DNA of 64,000 nt, taken from the NCBI RefSeq assembly GCF_020037125.1, contig NZ_JAIQDG010000012.1, forward strand, positions 62,001 to 126,000, in the 5' to 3' direction. This DNA comes from Myxococcus sp. RHSTA-1-4. GTDB taxonomy: Bacteria; Myxococcota; Myxococcia; Myxococcales; Myxococcaceae. Shown piece after piece: positions 33,105-41,400 of this stretch (positions are counted from its first letter, which is position 1; every line of letters starts with the position of its first letter). The translations under genes were made by a program, and so were the position numbers. Below the pieces are notes generated by a model. It did no database searches. It was not told the DNA's origin and was given only the letters and a program-made list of their open reading frames with translations.

Positions 33105-35996
33105 ATGAGCACCCCGAACTTCGCTGGCGCCCGCCAGACTCCCGTCCCGCTCCACCCCGTGTCGTCTCCCGCCGCGCGCCGGAAGCCCTGGCGCCGCGCC
33201 CTGCCGTGGCTCACCGCCGTGCTCGTCGTCGCCTGCAAGGGCACGTCGCCCGCCCCCGCAGCGAAACAAGAGCCCGCCACGGCGTCGAAGCAGGAGCCCG
33301 CCGCCACCGCGCTCGCGGCTCCCGACGCGGGCCCCGCCACCGCCGCGCCGGCGCACGGGGAAGACGGCGCGCTCGGCCGCGAGGCGCTGACGGGCATCGT
33401 CACCCGCTACCGGCAGAACATCGTCCTCGCCGCGGACGAGGCCACCCTCGACGCGGAGACCCGCGAGCGCGTGGCCATCGTCGGCCGCATGCTCTTCGAA
33501 GAGAACCGGCACGCGCTGGAGTCCCTCGGCGAGGGGCTCCATGCCGCGCTGACCGCCGCCTCGGGCTCGCCCACGGCCCCCACCTCCGTCACCACGTTCC
33601 TGGACTGGCTGGAGAAGGACGCCGAGCTGCACGACGCGGACAAGCTCGCCTTCCGGGACACGCTGGCGGACCTGCGCGACGCCCTCACGTCCCTGGAGCC
33701 CGCTCCCGCGTGGAAGGCGTCGCTGCGGGCCCGCGCCGAGGAGGACCAGCGCGCGCTGCAGGCCATCCAGGCGCTCTACGAGAAGGAGCTCCAGGCCGTC
33801 TTCGGCCGCTTCGACACGCGCGGAATGCCGGTGCGCCGCGAGGCCTGGGAGGCCTACCTCGCCTTCCTCAAGGGCCGCTTCACCCGCGAATCCATCCTCC
33901 AGTCCTTCGACGACACGCTGCGCCCGCTGGGCGAGGGGCTGCGCGGCAAGGGGCCTCGCAAGGAGGACCCGGCCATCATCACCGGCAACACCCTGCCGCC
34001 GAAGACGCTCGTCCTCACCTTCGACGACGGCCCGCACCCGCGCCACACGCCCTCCATCCTCGCCACGCTGGAGAAGTTCGGCGTGAAGTCCATCTTCTTC
34101 GAGGTGGGGCAGAACGTCGCCCTGCCCGCGAAGGGCACCGCCGACGCGGGCACGGCGCTCCACCGCACGGAGGCGGGCGCGTACTCCGAGCGCATCCTCC
34201 AGGCGGGGCACCTGCTCGCCAACCACTCGCTGACGCACGCCTTCCTGCCCAAGCTCAGCGACGAGCGGCTCACCAAGGAAATCGACGAGTCGAAGCGCAT
34301 CATCGAGTCGGTGACGAACAGCCGCATCTCCCTCTTCCGCCCGCCCTACGGCGCGCGCAACGAGAAGGTGAGCGCGGCGCTCGCGGCCCGGCAGCTCAAG
34401 GCCTACCTGTGGAACGTGGACTCGCTCGACTGGAGTGACCCGCTGCCCACCTCCATCGCCAACCGCGTGGTGCAGCAGGTGGAGGCCAACGGCCGGGGCG
34501 TCATCCTCCTGCACGACGTGCACGCCCAGACGGCGGAGGCGCTCCCGCTCATCCTGGAGACGCTCCAGACGCGCGGCTACCGCTTCGTCCTATGGGACGG
34601 CGCCACGGTGCTCGGCGGTGACGCGGACGGCGGCACGCCCGCGGCCCCCGCGCCCGCGGCCCTCTACCGCGAGAGCCATGCGGTGGTCATCGGCATCAAC
34701 GCGTACCAGAAGTGGCCGAAGCTCTCCTACGCGGTGAACGACGCGCAGGGCGTGCGTGACTTGCTGGTGCGCAAGTACCGCTTCAAGCCGGAGAACGTCA
34801 CGGTGCTGCTGGACGAGCAGGCCACGCGCGAGCGCATCCTCTCCGTGCTGGGTGATTCACTCGCGGACCCGTCGAAGGTGCAGCGCGAGGACCGCGTCTT
34901 CGTCTTCTTCGCGGGCCACGGCATCACCCGCCGCCTGCCCAACGGCAAGAGCCTGGGCTACATCGTCCCGGTGGACGCGGACACGTCCAACTACCAGAGC
35001 ACGGCCATCTCGATGACCAACTTCCAGGACATCAGCGAGGCCATGGCCGCCAAGCACGTCTTCTTCGTCATGGACGCCTGCTACAGCGGGCTGGCGCTGA
35101 CGCGCGGCGGGGCCCCGGCGGGCGCGGACGTACGCAAGTACCTCCAGGAGGTGACGCGCCGGAGCGTGCGTCAGGTGCTCACCGCGGGCGGCGCCGACGA
35201 GCAGGTGGCGGACCAGGGCCCCAATGGCCACTCCATCTTCACGTGGACGCTGCTGCAAGGGCTGGAGGGACAGGCGGACCTCAACACCGACGGCTACGTC
35301 ACCGCGTCCGAGCTGGCCGCCTACGTGGGCCCCACCGTGTCCTCGCTGTCCCGGCAGACGCCCGCCTTCGGCAGCATGCCCGGCAGCGAGGGCGGCGAGT
35401 TCGTCCTCGAGCTGAACCACGAGGGCGAGTTCCTCAGCGAGAGCTCCGAGCAGCTCGACACCGAGGCCATCCGCCTCAACGCCGAGCTGGAGCGCGTGCG
35501 CCGGGAAATCGCCGAGAAGACGGCGCGCAACGAGGCCCTGGCGCGAGAGCTGGCGGAGGCGAAGAACCAGCTCTCCCGCTTGCAGGACGCCGGCACCGTG
35601 GCCGCCGCCGCGCCGGTGCCGCCCGCCACGCCCGCCGAGCAGGCCCGCCGCCATGGAGACCGCGGCATGACGCTCTACCGCGAGAAGCGCTACGCGGAGG
35701 CCCTGGCCGAGTTCCAGGCCGCCGCGCGCCTGGACCCCACGGACGCGCAGGCCACCAACAACGTGGGCTTCGTCCACTTCCGCCGCGGCGAGTACGCGGA
35801 GGCCGTGAAGTGGCTGGAGAAGACGCTGGCGCTGGACCCGCAGCGCGCCGTGGCGTACCTCAACCTGGGCGACGCGTACGACAAGCTGGGCCGGGGCCCG
35901 GACGCGGCGAAGGCCTACGGGCGCTACCTGGCGCTGCTGCCGGACGGGCCCGCCGCGGGCGCCGTGAAGGAGAAGCTGGCGCGGCTGGGCCGCTGA
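33105..35996 (+). CDS. Lipoprotein: NodB polysaccharide deacetylase - caspase-like protease - TPR fusion
   Basis: 963 residues in one frame. Signal/lipobox near LVVACKG (~44). Polysaccharide deacetylase at ~300-500: TFDDGPHP (catalytic Asp and metal Asp), ANHSLTH (metal His pair), RPPYGARN and VILLHDVH. Then a C14-type caspase domain at ~523-740: AVVIGINAYQ, catalytic His in FAGHGI (~604) and catalytic Cys in DACYSG (~657). Then an Arg/Glu-rich coiled coil (~785-830) and three TPR-like repeats (~848-955). Both enzymatic domains keep all key residues. Proposed envelope location. I do not know a described protein with this domain order. Confidence 0.85.
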   Translation: MSTPNFAGARQTPVPLHPVSSPAARRKPWRRALPWLTAVLVVACKGTSPAPAAKQEPATASKQEPAATALAAPDAGPATAAPAHGEDGALGREALTGIVTRYRQNIVLAADEATLDAETRERVAIVGRMLFEENRHALESLGEGLHAALTAASGSPTAPTSVTTFLDWLEKDAELHDADKLAFRDTLADLRDALTSLEPAPAWKASLRARAEEDQRALQAIQALYEKELQAVFGRFDTRGMPVRREAWEAYLAFLKGRFTRESILQSFDDTLRPLGEGLRGKGPRKEDPAIITGNTLPPKTLVLTFDDGPHPRHTPSILATLEKFGVKSIFFEVGQNVALPAKGTADAGTALHRTEAGAYSERILQAGHLLANHSLTHAFLPKLSDERLTKEIDESKRIIESVTNSRISLFRPPYGARNEKVSAALAARQLKAYLWNVDSLDWSDPLPTSIANRVVQQVEANGRGVILLHDVHAQTAEALPLILETLQTRGYRFVLWDGATVLGGDADGGTPAAPAPAALYRESHAVVIGINAYQKWPKLSYAVNDAQGVRDLLVRKYRFKPENVTVLLDEQATRERILSVLGDSLADPSKVQREDRVFVFFAGHGITRRLPNGKSLGYIVPVDADTSNYQSTAISMTNFQDISEAMAAKHVFFVMDACYSGLALTRGGAPAGADVRKYLQEVTRRSVRQVLTAGGADEQVADQGPNGHSIFTWTLLQGLEGQADLNTDGYVTASELAAYVGPTVSSLSRQTPAFGSMPGSEGGEFVLELNHEGEFLSESSEQLDTEAIRLNAELERVRREIAEKTARNEALARELAEAKNQLSRLQDAGTVAAAAPVPPATPAEQARRHGDRGMTLYREKRYAEALAEFQAAARLDPTDAQATNNVGFVHFRRGEYAEAVKWLEKTLALDPQRAVAYLNLGDAYDKLGRGPDAAKAYGRYLALLPDGPAAGAVKEKLARLGR

Positions 35997-36062
35997 AAAC
36001 CGCGCCAGCCCCCCCCGCCCGGGGCCCTGGAGTCCCCCTTCCCAGGGCCGCCCGGACTCCTC

Positions 36063-37670
36063 CTACTGGGCGATGACGGTGCCCGGCATCTCACCGCCAC
36101 CGTTGTTGAGCTGGAAGATGCCGAGCTGGTTCACCCGGTCCACCACCGTGGTGGAGTCGTTGTTCATGGTCGGCGTCATCAGCCAGGAGATGGCCGCCTC
36201 CGGCGACTCCGCGTTGGCCACGTTCATCACCCATTCCGGCGGCGGGTCCGCGTAGCCCGGGCGGCCCTCCTCATGGGCCTGGACCCAGTCCTTGGCGAGC
36301 TGCTGCATCTGCGCCGCCTCCTCCGCCGTGAAGGACATCGTCACCGTGCCGCCCGTGCCCGTGTTCGGGTAGAGCTGCGACAGGCCGTCCACGGAGCCGG
36401 CATTCACGTCCGTGAGCGTGGCCTGGTACGTGTGGGTGCTCGGGTCATTCACATCGCCGCTCACCTGGAACGTCACCGGGCCCAGGGTGCCCGTGTACGC
36501 GAACTCCTGGCGGCCGTCGTCGTAGGTGGTGAAGACGTACTCGTCGCTGGCCAGGCTGCTCTCGCCGAAGGAGATGCCCAGCGTCAGCTCCTGGGTGGCC
36601 TCGCCGGAGATGACCTGCACCGTGGCCGCGTTGGAGGTGCCGTTGGCGGGGTCGTTGCCGGGCAGCTCGCCGGTGGCCATGAAGTGGTCATACGCGGCGC
36701 GTCCCTCGGGGGTGGAGATGTCGAAGTCCACCTGCCGCGCGGTCTGCTGGTTCACCGTGCCCGTGGAGGCCAGCTCCACCCCCACGCCGCCCACCGCGAG
36801 GCCGACGCTGCCGGTGCGCGACACCATCTCCGTGGGGCCGATGGTGACGCGGACCGTGTTCTCGTCCACCTTGTTGACGGCGATGGACATGCCCTGCGCG
36901 CGCTCCACGCTGTCGCTCACCGACAGGTCGAAGACGCGGGCGATGTTCTGGAACGTCACCGACATCCCCGTCTGCACGAAGGACTCACCGTGCAGGGTGA
37001 TGGTGGTGCCCACCGGGAGGTTCTCCGGCTCGAACGGGTTGAGCAGCTGGGCGGCCTGCTCGGGCGAGGTGATGCCCTCGGCGGCCGAGGTGGGCATCGT
37101 CACCTCGTAGCTGGCGCGCACGCCCGCGGAGCCGTTGACGTTGCCGGAGACGATGCCCGCCTCCACGCCCGCCTCCCCCTTGACGCCCACCTCCGCCTCC
37201 ACGTTGAAGGTGGTCATGTCGCCTTCGGTCGTCCGGCTCGCCCCCACCTCGGTGTAGGCGCCCACCGTCAGCGAGAAGGGGCCACCCTCCACGGACACAC
37301 CCAGCTCGGCGCCCGCCTGCGCCGAGACGCCATTGGGGCCCACGGTGACGGAGCCGCTGACACCCGCGTCCAGGGAGATGGGGCCGTCGTCCGGCTCCTC
37401 CGGCGTCGGCGTGACGGGAGGCGGGGTGCCGCCCTGGAGGAACACGGCGCCGTTGTCCTGTGGGAACAGGGGGTTGCGCAGCGAGCTGGTCCGCGTGCCG
37501 CCACCGAACCCGTCGGTGAAGGCGCTGGCCGTGCCACCCTGGCCCGTCGCCGCCGGCTTCGGGAGGACGGCCGGCGCCGGGGCCGGAGCCTGCGGCTTGC
37601 TGGCCTGGGTGCCGCTGGCCGGCTTCGGGATGTAGGTGAAAGGCTGATTGCTCTTGATGGGTCCCGCCAT
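36063..37670 (-). CDS. Large protein of unknown function with repeated beta-rich core
   Basis: 535 residues, no signal peptide or TM segment. Residues 1-50 are Pro/Ala/Lys-rich; ~95-190 are alternating Val/Gly strands (SGSVTVGPNGVSAQAGAELGVS is longer than needed: note the GxVxxGxxG pattern), resembling amphipathic beta-barrel or spore-coat-like proteins. The second half is Thr/Asp-rich and ends in a helical MQQLAKDWVQAHEEG plus a domain ending in NNGGGEMPGTVIAQ. No match recognised. The low Cys content and secretion-less N-terminus leave open a role as a T6SS- or contractile-injection-type cargo; that is speculation. Confidence 0.55.
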   Translation of the reverse strand: MAGPIKSNQPFTYIPKPASGTQASKPQAPAPAPAVLPKPAATGQGGTASAFTDGFGGGTRTSSLRNPLFPQDNGAVFLQGGTPPPVTPTPEEPDDGPISLDAGVSGSVTVGPNGVSAQAGAELGVSVEGGPFSLTVGAYTEVGASRTTEGDMTTFNVEAEVGVKGEAGVEAGIVSGNVNGSAGVRASYEVTMPTSAAEGITSPEQAAQLLNPFEPENLPVGTTITLHGESFVQTGMSVTFQNIARVFDLSVSDSVERAQGMSIAVNKVDENTVRVTIGPTEMVSRTGSVGLAVGGVGVELASTGTVNQQTARQVDFDISTPEGRAAYDHFMATGELPGNDPANGTSNAATVQVISGEATQELTLGISFGESSLASDEYVFTTYDDGRQEFAYTGTLGPVTFQVSGDVNDPSTHTYQATLTDVNAGSVDGLSQLYPNTGTGGTVTMSFTAEEAAQMQQLAKDWVQAHEEGRPGYADPPPEWVMNVANAESPEAAISWLMTPTMNNDSTTVVDRVNQLGIFQLNNGGGEMPGTVIAQ

Positions 37671-37875
37671 GTGCTTCCCCCTCGTGAAACGTTCACAGGA
37701 GTTTTCACGCGGGCGGGGGCGGCGGTTGAATTAAACCGAGTTAAATCCGCGTCCCCACAGCCGAAATATTCGCGGAAAGCCCGAGGACACCGGGGAGCGC
37801 GTCCAGCGCCCGGGCACGGAGCACGCCGGGGCGCGAGGGCCGTGGCCCACCGCGCTCCCGGCGGGTGCGGCGGGA

Positions 37876-38739
37876 CTACTGGCAGCCGATGCGCGCGGTG
37901 CTGCTCACCACGACGTTGTCGTAGAACGTCTCGGAGCCGGACTGGCCCTTCGGGTGGACGAAGCCGTAGCCCACGGAGAAGTTCTTGAAGCCCCGCATGC
38001 CGACGTCGGTGAACTCATAGGCCAGGGCGCCATCCACATAGGCCCGCGCGATGCCCAGGGAGCTCGACGCGGTGTCGCGGCGAATCTCCCATTCCAGGCA
38101 CATCCAGCGGCGCGCGTTCAGGCCCACGTTGATGGGGAGGTCCTGACGGTTCCAGCCCGTGCCGCGTCCGGTCCAGTTGTCCAGCGCGAAGCCCCGGTCC
38201 GAAATCGCCTGCAGCTCGATGCCGCCGAAGTCGCTGTCTTCCAGGTTCCAGACCACGAAGAACGTCCCCATCTGCCCGAAGACCTTGGGCAGGGAGTCCA
38301 TGTACACGTGCGCGCGAACCCAGAGCTGCGTCTGGAAGGCGGGCATGGGCCTCGCCCAGCGCGCGATGGCCTGGGTGCCAAATGTCGTGTCCTCGTTGTG
38401 GCCGTCCTCGGTAACGACGCGCAGCATGCCGTTGGCCGCCTGGATGGTGGCGTGCTCCGTGCTGGGCTCCCATCCGTTGAGGCCCTTGTCGAAGGTCTCG
38501 CAGATGATGGCATTGGCCGGGCACGTGCCGGCCGGGCTGGTGCCCGGGTCCGTCCCCGCGTCGGGGAACACGACGGTGCCCGAGTCCTGCTGCCCGCCGG
38601 TGCCCGCGTCCGTGCCCGCATCCGCGGACGTGCCCGAGTCGGGGTTGTTGTCGTCGTCGCCGTCGTCACCCGAGCAGGCGGGCATCACGCCCAGCGCGAG
38701 CACCGCGAGGGGCAGCACCACAAACCGATTGAAGCGCAT
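37876..38739 (-). CDS. Lipoprotein with concanavalin-like/polysaccharide-lyase-like domain
   Basis: 287 residues. Signal ends VMPACSGDD (lipobox Cys ~22), followed by a long Asp/Gly/Thr linker typical of myxobacterial surface lipoproteins. Domain from ~75: CETFDKGLNGW, TQLWVRAHVYMDSLP, GGIELQAISDRGF, WMCLEWEIRRDT, AYVDGALAYEF, VSVGYGFVHP: alternating strands consistent with a jelly-roll LamG/polysaccharide-lyase-like fold. Substrate unknown. A perfect GC-rich hairpin (38754-38771) lies between the transcription start region and the GGAAGGA Shine-Dalgarno. Confidence 0.7.
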   Translation of the reverse strand: MRFNRFVVLPLAVLALGVMPACSGDDGDDDNNPDSGTSADAGTDAGTGGQQDSGTVVFPDAGTDPGTSPAGTCPANAIICETFDKGLNGWEPSTEHATIQAANGMLRVVTEDGHNEDTTFGTQAIARWARPMPAFQTQLWVRAHVYMDSLPKVFGQMGTFFVVWNLEDSDFGGIELQAISDRGFALDNWTGRGTGWNRQDLPINVGLNARRWMCLEWEIRRDTASSSLGIARAYVDGALAYEFTDVGMRGFKNFSVGYGFVHPKGQSGSETFYDNVVVSSTARIGCQ

Positions 38740-38753
38740 AACGTCCTTCCGAG

Positions 38754-38771
38754 CCGGGCCCGTGGGCCCGG
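38754..38771 (-). promoter_or_regulatory. Hairpin in the 5' UTR of the jelly-roll lipoprotein gene
   Basis: Perfect 8-bp inverted repeat CCGGGCCC-GT-GGGCCCGG ending about 5 nt before the Shine-Dalgarno GGAAGGA on the minus strand. It could modulate ribosome access or mRNA stability, or be a leftover terminator; the 2-nt loop is too small for a stable isolated tetraloop, so extension by neighbouring bases is likely. Confidence 0.4.
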
Positions 38772-39051
38772 TGTATTTCCGAGTGCCCGCGGGGCCGGGC
38801 TGGCTCTGCAAGTCATGAAGCTCGGCGGACTCCCCGGGGCGGCGCCGACCTCGACGAACACCTATCACCCGGAGCAGGCCCGGGTCATCGGGGCCGGGCT
38901 GACCCTGGGGGCCACGGCATGCCGCGGGCGGGCCGGGAGCAGCCGGCCGGGCACCGCCGGCCAGCCGCTGACGCCGGGATTCCGTGGCGCGGCGGCGGGG
39001 AGCCGTGCAGGAATCCGCGCCCCTCTTTCAAGACATGAGGACTCCACGCAC

Positions 39052-39660
39052 ATGAAGCTCTTCTACACGCCGGGAACCGGCTCGCTTTCGCCGCACATCG
39101 CGCTGCGCGAAGCCGGCCTGCCCTTCCAGCTCGAGCGCGTCAGCCTCCGGACCCAGAAGACGGAGACTGGCGCGGACTTCCAGTCCATCAACCCGCACGG
39201 CTATGTCCCCGTCCTGCAGCTCGATGACGGGAGCCATCTGATGGAGGGACCCGTCATCCTCCAGTTCATCGCGGACAAGCTCCCGGACAGCGGGCTGGCC
39301 CCGGCCCATGGAACCCTGGAGCGCTACCGCCTCCAGGAGAAGCTCAACTTCATCTGCTCGGAGCTGCACAAGCCCTTCGCATCCCTCGTCAACGCGGCCT
39401 ACCCCGAGGAAGGCAAGCGAATCACGCGCGAGCGGCTCGCCCAGCGCTTCCGCGTCCTGGAGCCCACCCTCGAGAAGAGCCCGTACGTCATGGGCGAGCG
39501 GTTCACCGTCGCCGACGTCTACCTCTTCACCGTGCTGAGCTGGTGCGGCTACCTCAAGGTCGACCTGGAGCCCTTTCCCGCCCTGCGCGCGTTCCAGGCA
39601 CGAATCCTGGAACGGCCGAGCGTCCAGGCGGCCATGAAGGCCGAGGGGTTGCTCCGATGA
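39052..39660 (+). CDS. Glutathione S-transferase
   Basis: 202 residues. N-terminal thioredoxin-like domain with MKLFYTPGTGSLSPHIAL (Ser/Cys region at the helix 1 start), QINPHGYVPVLQLDDG containing the cis-Pro, and the GSH-binding E/S in LMEGPVILQFIADK. C-terminal helical domain ends FTVADVYLFTVLSW, matching the beta/zeta-like bacterial GSTs. Cytosolic detoxification enzyme. It overlaps the next gene by 4 bp (ATGA), an operon. Confidence 0.9.
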   Translation: MKLFYTPGTGSLSPHIALREAGLPFQLERVSLRTQKTETGADFQSINPHGYVPVLQLDDGSHLMEGPVILQFIADKLPDSGLAPAHGTLERYRLQEKLNFICSELHKPFASLVNAAYPEEGKRITRERLAQRFRVLEPTLEKSPYVMGERFTVADVYLFTVLSWCGYLKVDLEPFPALRAFQARILERPSVQAAMKAEGLLR

Positions 39661-40016
39661 CGACGCCCTTCGTCAAGCTGCTCATCCAGGACGTCTCGCG
39701 CTCCGTGGCGTTCTACGAGGCGCTCGGCTTCGAGCGGAAGCAGACCGAGCCCCCCTTCGTCCACCTCAGCTGGGCCGGCGCCATGGACGTGTACCTCGTC
39801 ACGCCTCCGCCCCAACTCAAGGTGGAGGGACGGCGGGGGCTGGGCGTGCTGGTGGGCCTGCGCGTCACGGACGCGGGGGGCGTGGACGCGGTGCTGAAGC
39901 GTGCCCAGGCCCACGGGGCCCTGGTGGAAGGCCCCACCCTCCAGCCATGGCACACCCGGGAAATCATTGTCACCGACCCGGACGGCTACCGCCTGAACTT
40001 CATCGAGCCCGTATGA
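39657..40016 (+). CDS. Glyoxalase/bleomycin-resistance (VOC) family protein
   Basis: 119 residues with two βαβββ halves: VKLLIQDVSRSVAFYEALGFE, FVHLSWAGAMDVYLV, and TREIIVTDPDGYRLNFIEP as the closing metal-site strand with the conserved Glu. Such proteins are dimeric and either metal-dependent enzymes or drug-binding resistance proteins. Translationally coupled to the GST gene; the pair may handle electrophilic compounds. Ends 80 bp before a clear terminator, so it closes the operon before the biosynthetic run. Confidence 0.85.
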   Translation: MTTPFVKLLIQDVSRSVAFYEALGFERKQTEPPFVHLSWAGAMDVYLVTPPPQLKVEGRRGLGVLVGLRVTDAGGVDAVLKRAQAHGALVEGPTLQPWHTREIIVTDPDGYRLNFIEPV

Positions 40017-40097
40017 CAGGCGCCTGGGCGGCACCTCCCAGAAAGACAACTCTCCACGAGAAAAATCCGCCCAACCTTCAAAAGCAGCCCACCCCGC

Positions 40098-40127
40098 CGG
40101 CCCTCGTTGTCTGAGGGCCGAAATTTT
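40098..40127 (+). terminator. Intrinsic terminator after the GST/VOC operon
   Basis: Perfect 8-bp stem CGGCCCTC (40098-40105) with GAGGGCCG (40113-40120), a 7-nt loop and AAATTTT. It separates the GST/VOC operon from the biosynthetic run. Confidence 0.7.
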
Positions 40128-40131
40128 AATG

Positions 40132-40160
40132 TTGATTACAGCCAGTACTCCCAGTAATAA
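40132..40160 (+). promoter_or_regulatory. Sigma70-like promoter of the biosynthetic run
   Basis: TTGATT (40132-40137), a 17-bp spacer and TAATAA (40155-40160), in one of the few AT-rich stretches of the window. Predicted transcription start near 40167, giving a ~150-nt leader before the first gene at 40319. Confidence 0.55.
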
Positions 40161-40166
40161 AGCGTT

Positions 40167-40214
40167 CACTGCATGACGCAATGCTCGGCGGCATGATGAT
40201 GCATTGAGTCAGTG
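40167..40214 (+). promoter_or_regulatory. Nested inverted repeats at the predicted transcription start
   Basis: CAATGC (40179-40184) with GCATTG (40201-40206), enclosed by CACTG (40167-40171) and CAGTG (40210-40214). Overlaps the predicted start site: either an operator or a leader RNA hairpin. Confidence 0.4.
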
Positions 40215-40318
40215 ACTCCGTGGATGCCAGCGGCTGGCCTGGCGGTGGCATCCCGGAACAAGGCGGCGGCCCTCCGGCCTCCGCTCTCAGAGTATGGCGA
40301 CACCGCGGGGGGCGGTTC

Positions 40319-41359
40319 ATGCTTGAGATTGCGAAGCCAGATGGCCACTTGCCTCCGCCCGCTCTGGAGCGGGCCATCTTCGGCTTCATGGCCAGCAATG
40401 TGCTCTTCGCCGCGGATGAGCTGGGATTGCTGGACACGCTCGCCCGTGGCGGAACTCATGGAACACATAAGCTGGCCTTGGAGCTGAAGGCCGAGCCCTC
40501 CGCGCTGGACAGGCTGCTGACCGCGCTCGTCAGCATGCAATTGCTTACACGCGAAGGGGACGGGTACCGCATGCCGGACCCGCTCCGCCCATTCCTGACG
40601 CGGAGCAGCAGTCTTTACTGTGGTGGCGTCTTTCCCCTGCTGAAGAACTTCTCGATGCGGACCTTCCAGCATCTGGGCGAGGCCATGGTGGATGGCGCCC
40701 CCCAGTGGAAGAAGGTGCTGCCCGGGGAAGGCGCGGCCCCCTTCGACATCATCTACCAGGATGCCGCGGCCCTGGAGCGCTTCGCCCGGGCCATGTGGAG
40801 TCTGGGTTACCAGGCCGCCACGGAGCTGGTGGAGCACCTGCGGCTGGAGCGGGGCGGCCACCTCGTGGACCTGGGCGGTGGCAGCGGCTCGTTCGCCGTC
40901 GCCGCGCTCCAGCGCTGGCCCGCGCTGACCGCCGAGGTCTTCGACAGGCCCGCCATGGAGTCCACCGTGGCCCGGACGCGAAGTGACTACGGGCTTTCCA
41001 CGCGGCTGGGCTTCACCGGTGGCGACTTCTTCGAGTCCCCGCTCCCGCGGGCGGACGTGTACGCGCTGGGCTTCATCCTCTCGGACTGGACAGACCCCCA
41101 GAGCGTCCGCCTGCTCCGCTCCGTCCACTCGGCCCTGGCCCCCGGTGGCCGGGTCCTCGTCCTGGAGCGCCTCTTCAATGAACAGCGGACGGGCCCCCTG
41201 CCCACCGCGCTGATGGACCTCTGCATGCTGCTGGAGACGGGCGGCAAACACCGGAGCGCCTCGCAGTACCACGACCTGCTGCGGCAGGCGGGCTTCGCCC
41301 CGGGCCCCGTCCACCACTCCAGCTACGAGAAGCACATGGTCATCGGCATCAAGGAATGA
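40319..41359 (+). CDS. O-methyltransferase (plant-type dimerising, AdoMet-dependent)
   Basis: 346 residues. N-terminal winged-helix dimerisation domain (ERAIFGFMASNVLFAADELGLL, ALDRLLTALVSMQLL), then the methyltransferase domain with motif I VDLGGGSGSFAVAAL and the DVYALGFILSDW strand; closes with KHMVIGIKE. These small-molecule O- or C-methyltransferases are common in natural-product clusters. First gene of the run, 159 bp after the promoter elements. It overlaps the ATG of the next ORF's longer version by 4 bp, implying translational coupling. Confidence 0.85.
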   Translation: MLEIAKPDGHLPPPALERAIFGFMASNVLFAADELGLLDTLARGGTHGTHKLALELKAEPSALDRLLTALVSMQLLTREGDGYRMPDPLRPFLTRSSSLYCGGVFPLLKNFSMRTFQHLGEAMVDGAPQWKKVLPGEGAAPFDIIYQDAAALERFARAMWSLGYQAATELVEHLRLERGGHLVDLGGGSGSFAVAALQRWPALTAEVFDRPAMESTVARTRSDYGLSTRLGFTGGDFFESPLPRADVYALGFILSDWTDPQSVRLLRSVHSALAPGGRVLVLERLFNEQRTGPLPTALMDLCMLLETGGKHRSASQYHDLLRQAGFAPGPVHHSSYEKHMVIGIKE

Positions 41360-41400
41360 CCGCCCAAGCCGTTCCACTGACTCGCGAAAGGCCCTCTACG

